From an uncultured Bacteroidota bacterium (GTDB lineage: Bacteria > Bacteroidota > Bacteroidia > Chitinophagales > Saprospiraceae): a DNA stretch of 38,808 nt. Made by a program: the position numbers and the translations under genes. Position 1 is the stretch's first letter. Each line of letters opens with the position of its first letter. This document shows positions 37,801 to 38,808 of this stretch, in pieces. Location: positions 1 through 38,808 of the forward strand of contig CALMBD010000017.1 of assembly GCA_937861115.1 (NCBI GenBank). The letters are read 5' to 3'. Below the pieces are notes generated by a model. The model had not been told where the DNA came from. It saw only the letters and a program-made list of their open reading frames with translations, and searched no databases.

Positions 37801-38808
37801 AGTGTAATGACCGCATACACCGGAGTCAGGGTCCTGCATGGATAATACCTGCGTGGTTACGCTGACCACCTGGCTGCAGTTGTCCACACCCGCGATATCG
37901 ACGCCCAGTACAGGGTCGGGAGGCAGGGAAAAAGTGTCGCAGCGGATGGTATCGGTATCCGGAATGAGGGTAAACAAAGGGCCCTCGGTATCGCGGACAT
38001 AAACCGTCTGCGTAGCAGTTCCGGTATTGCCGCAGTCGTCCGTAGCAGACCACGTAACGTGCATCGTGTACGACCCGGGACAAAGGGTGTCGGATGTGGT
38101 AAAGGTATAAGCTACCACCATGCTCGTATCGCAGTTGTCGGTGATAAACGAAGGCGACAGTACCGGCACCGGATTGGGGCAGGAAAGTGTATCGGTCGGC
38201 GGAAAGCCGGCGATTACAGGTTTTTCATTGTCCTCTATTTCAAAACGCAGGGTCTTGGAGCCGATATTTCCACAGTCGTCGGTTGCCCTGAAGGTCACAT
38301 CGGCAAACCAGCTGCAATTATGCGCCTGAACGATCGGGTATGGTCCTGTTCCGAACGTACCGGTTCCGCTTTGACCGTCGGAGGTGGTAAATGAAAAATT
38401 CGTCCATGACGTTGCAGAGCAATCATCCGTAACGGAAGCATTGCCGTGCAGGTTGATCCAGGCTTCCAGACTTGCCTGGTCATCGCCGCCGCCGCATTGT
38501 TCCACCGTCGACGAACCGTTGATTACCGGCGCCAGGGTATCGATGGCTGCAAAGGTTGCTACGCCAGCGAGTATTGAATTGCCGCAAGCGTCGCGGGCGA
38601 AAAAACGTACGGTCACCTTGGCGCGCACTTTATCGTAAAGTGTGCTGCCGATCATTTGCTGACCGCAACCGTTGGCGAAGGAATTTTGAAAAGCGGCAAT
38701 GATTTGCAGCGAATCCGCAGGCGCCAAGCCGATTTGCATGGGATAGGTCAGCAGGGAACTGATCGTGCAGGAGTCCATGGCCGACAGGTAGCCGCGTTTA
38801 TTGATCCA
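31825..38808 (-). CDS. Giant HYR/Ig-repeat surface protein with type B T9SS sorting domain (N-terminus outside window)
   Basis: The frame is open from the window edge (38808) to TGA at 31825, giving at least 2327 residues; the ATG at 38778 is internal. The upstream half (to about residue 1060 of the visible part) is a series of roughly nine HYR-like repeats with signatures such as ATDDCGNTGT and ITDNCD, two of which contain a larger inserted beta-sandwich. The second half has about twelve Ig-like repeats of 70-90 residues, each opening with a motif like VCEGGTLTL and closing near a GC, suggesting one disulfide per repeat. A cadherin-like domain (AVPDTLYVDFGSKKDFGVLL) and a C-terminal type B sorting domain follow (NVVTPNGDAVNDFF, VTIFNQYGDVVF, PPGTYFYVVKF). 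It is probably an SprB-like cell-surface adhesin, with the SprF-like gene immediately downstream. Confidence 0.93.
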   Translation of the reverse strand, partial: WINKRGYLSAMDSCTISSLLTYPMQIGLAPADSLQIIAAFQNSFANGCGQQMIGSTLYDKVRAKVTVRFFARDACGNSILAGVATFAAIDTLAPVINGSSTVEQCGGGDDQASLEAWINLHGNASVTDDCSATSWTNFSFTTSDGQSGTGTFGTGPYPIVQAHNCSWFADVTFRATDDCGNIGSKTLRFEIEDNEKPVIAGFPPTDTLSCPNPVPVLSPSFITDNCDTSMVVAYTFTTSDTLCPGSYTMHVTWSATDDCGNTGTATQTVYVRDTEGPLFTLIPDTDTIRCDTFSLPPDPVLGVDIAGVDNCSQVVSVTTQVLSMQDPDSGVCGHYTYDIIRTFTATDACGNTSTSSQVIAVIDNLGPAPGGLLDTTIVCEVAPMLPPPSPVDACSGPTAVPVFVNETVTAGPCDDSYTLTRFWQALDVCGNTSIISQEIHVVDTVAPMLTNIPVDITVDCDAIPAPPDTGIFAATDNCDETVVITLNESEIRNPDTLDCDHWTNYIIKREWTATDNCGNARTYTQNISVQDATGPVIVTQATVMLPADAGVCGANAGIPPPISLFDECTALKAAVLLRDTSLLVNTSGGPNGSTPVDTVFFQWPSPNLPPNAPVIDPVTLTIYLDIADAEGAMEYFRIYGEGNYLIGQTLPNNPPVQCGNSVTTLTIPASQLNNWLTDGQLVLTLAPNGTGSEAINALATCNGGRARAELSYQYASPQIPIDLTYTLDGDTTGVFPPSGSFFLEVGSHTVVYTATDCAGNSSTASTTLVIEDLQPPVVTPPAPITVYVGQNNCEAVVMLPFPGITDNCDVSGSINQQSASLPMQFEMDQNAGLIPKDITLNITNLIPNAVTGGILKIRHKGDNDNSIAGEFFNILDGNNDFISATTSGTVAGQCSLFHESIIPVTANQINTWVTQGNGTATFKAVANDDAGNYTDFIDPCMALLPDMTDGVSRIQAVLEYSYAVVTYEIRNSGGQLVKSGSLNGNLTKDTLGPGTYTVKYLVEDANGLEGMASYMVTVLDTIKPMAFCKSLTIFVDPSGLPADTYVLTPAEINNNSTDNCSGTNLSYQLSQTNFTCSQAGSSFNVVLTVTDEYGNSSTCTALIGVATTVLQPTYTPVCEGGTLTLFANPPGSASSYTYKWSGPNGYMNTMQNPAISPATNASEGTYCVTITGLTGCTATGCVTVDLANLPGQPIVSANGTSFCFGNNIVLATPTYAGQNVTYEWYADSLPAPVLLGTTSSPIFTIVQPAVGIYRYYVKVLANGCTSVNSNLLMVTVYPKPVAVVDQALLNPCQCEPITLGTPVTGPGVTYMWTGPSNFSNTDQYPLVTTCANPAIHEGVYSLIVKQNGCSSNPATVTVDVRDKPATPQLTGATQVCEGSNVTLICSSEPNAAAYVWLSPQLTEVITLNNSLTLTNVMVSDSGSWQVRILKQGCYSDWSLPILVEVQAYPDVAAGSNSPVCQSGTLQLSATSSPPLTTWCWTGPGNWTIFDVPNPTRTPAVAGLYKVVGKTTFGCADSTFVMVDVSPPPVITSVTNTAPVCADGSSATLQAVILTQSPPLSYNWTWNGMPFNMADSMPVIPNVSAANNGTYTLVVTDVNGCVSAPKSTVISIQNPPATPVLAAMPNPPVVCAGSDITISVSNSNQYPPTGTIYTWLTPNGSTPTTQPFLTIANAQTQNSGGYFAIASVTGCISDTSAPVGVTIHPIPPTPVPTSNAPLCEGETLKLSTQFVLGATYAWTGPGGWTASVRTPERPNITLAQAGNYNVQIFVNGCPSALGEGINVVVKKRPKMPELLQAPDLCLEQSGSTLTLEIKESSAEPGAVFTWFTLTNDTVGGPIFPRIFQTSDLSGFSQGVHQFYAIANEDGCNSFPSNVISVNFDTIPDNTAFIGTQGPACASKPLKLEAAQLPAGSTGKWTKTGMLSDTIINPSNDTTLVTGLMAGNTYQYIWTLSAGGCKNYSSDTVSIFAFAPEQAMALPTLIDTCYAKSVQLHAVQGQTVNGYWTQPQGQIDLIGFNIVDPTDPNTVVDSLADGNTIFYFWNLDNGACGISTAVVTIRNYGAVANAGPDQVICRNDSCADLTAAQVPVTETGRWHSINDPTLSFSNPNSPVSKVCNLKRGVNRVYWEVNNGFCGDKSRDTVIITYDLYPTAVPDTLYVDFGSKKDFGVLLNDIVSQQYEVNVKDFPDHGNFEVLGPGLFSYQPDVTFSGDDIMVYELCNLVCPMPACSTAIVTLRVGEAGDCEIFNVVTPNGDAVNDFFFISCLDNDGEPDNEVTIFNQYGDVVFHAQPYNNDWQGTYNGQDLPPGTYFYVVKFNGSSKPVTGFLQLQR

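Overview
The window comes from a member of the Bacteroidota, most likely Saprospiria or a related gliding or surface-attached lineage. The evidence is the type IX secretion (T9SS) components (GldN, a PorP/SprF protein, a T9SS-associated OmpA protein), cargo with both type A and type B T9SS sorting domains, TonB-dependent receptors with carboxypeptidase-regulatory N-termini, a DUF4249 lipoprotein, promoter boxes resembling TAnnTTTG, and the absence of clear Shine-Dalgarno sites. Most genes look moderately GC-rich; a few short stretches (about 7.4-8.3 kb, 12.5-12.7 kb, 26.6-26.9 kb) are clearly AT-rich.

Layout. 1-2170 (-): TonB-dependent receptor, 3' end outside the window. 2404-6129 (+): secreted M36 metalloprotease carrying a T9SS sorting domain. 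6273-7421 (-): flippase-like membrane protein. 7733-9352 (+): STM3941-like membrane protein and a metallo-beta-lactamase-fold hydrolase. 9548-12505 (+): one-protein hybrid two-component regulator. 12692-13630 (+): a protein joining an EAD11-like adaptor domain, one transmembrane helix and a bulb-type lectin domain; this is the best candidate for an undescribed system. 13827-17922 (-): apparent operon of alpha/beta hydrolase, TonB receptor and DUF4249 lipoprotein. 18384-21818 (+): secreted protein made of two copies of one domain, then an outer-membrane beta-barrel receptor. 22031-24369: divergent Gfo/Idh/MocA oxidoreductase and DUF1080 protein, a pairing typical of 3-keto-glycoside metabolism. 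24486-26060 (+): secreted von Willebrand A-like protein, overlapping tail-to-tail with an FMN reductase (26057-26629, -). 26929-27465 (+): GmhB-like HAD phosphatase behind a composite repeat. 27630-28493 (+): GldN. 28757-38808 (-): operon of a giant Ig/HYR-repeat surface protein (N-terminus outside the window), a PorP/SprF protein and a beta-propeller OmpA protein.

The dominant theme is the cell surface: secretion, adhesion, polymer degradation and uptake. GldN belongs to the T9SS trans-envelope machinery; PorP/SprF and OmpA partners commonly accompany giant type B adhesins; the M36 protease is expected to leave by the same route. All four convergent gene junctions that have a spacer contain a strong inverted repeat, suggesting shared bidirectional terminators. 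No rRNA, tRNA, CRISPR array, transposase or phage gene was recognised.
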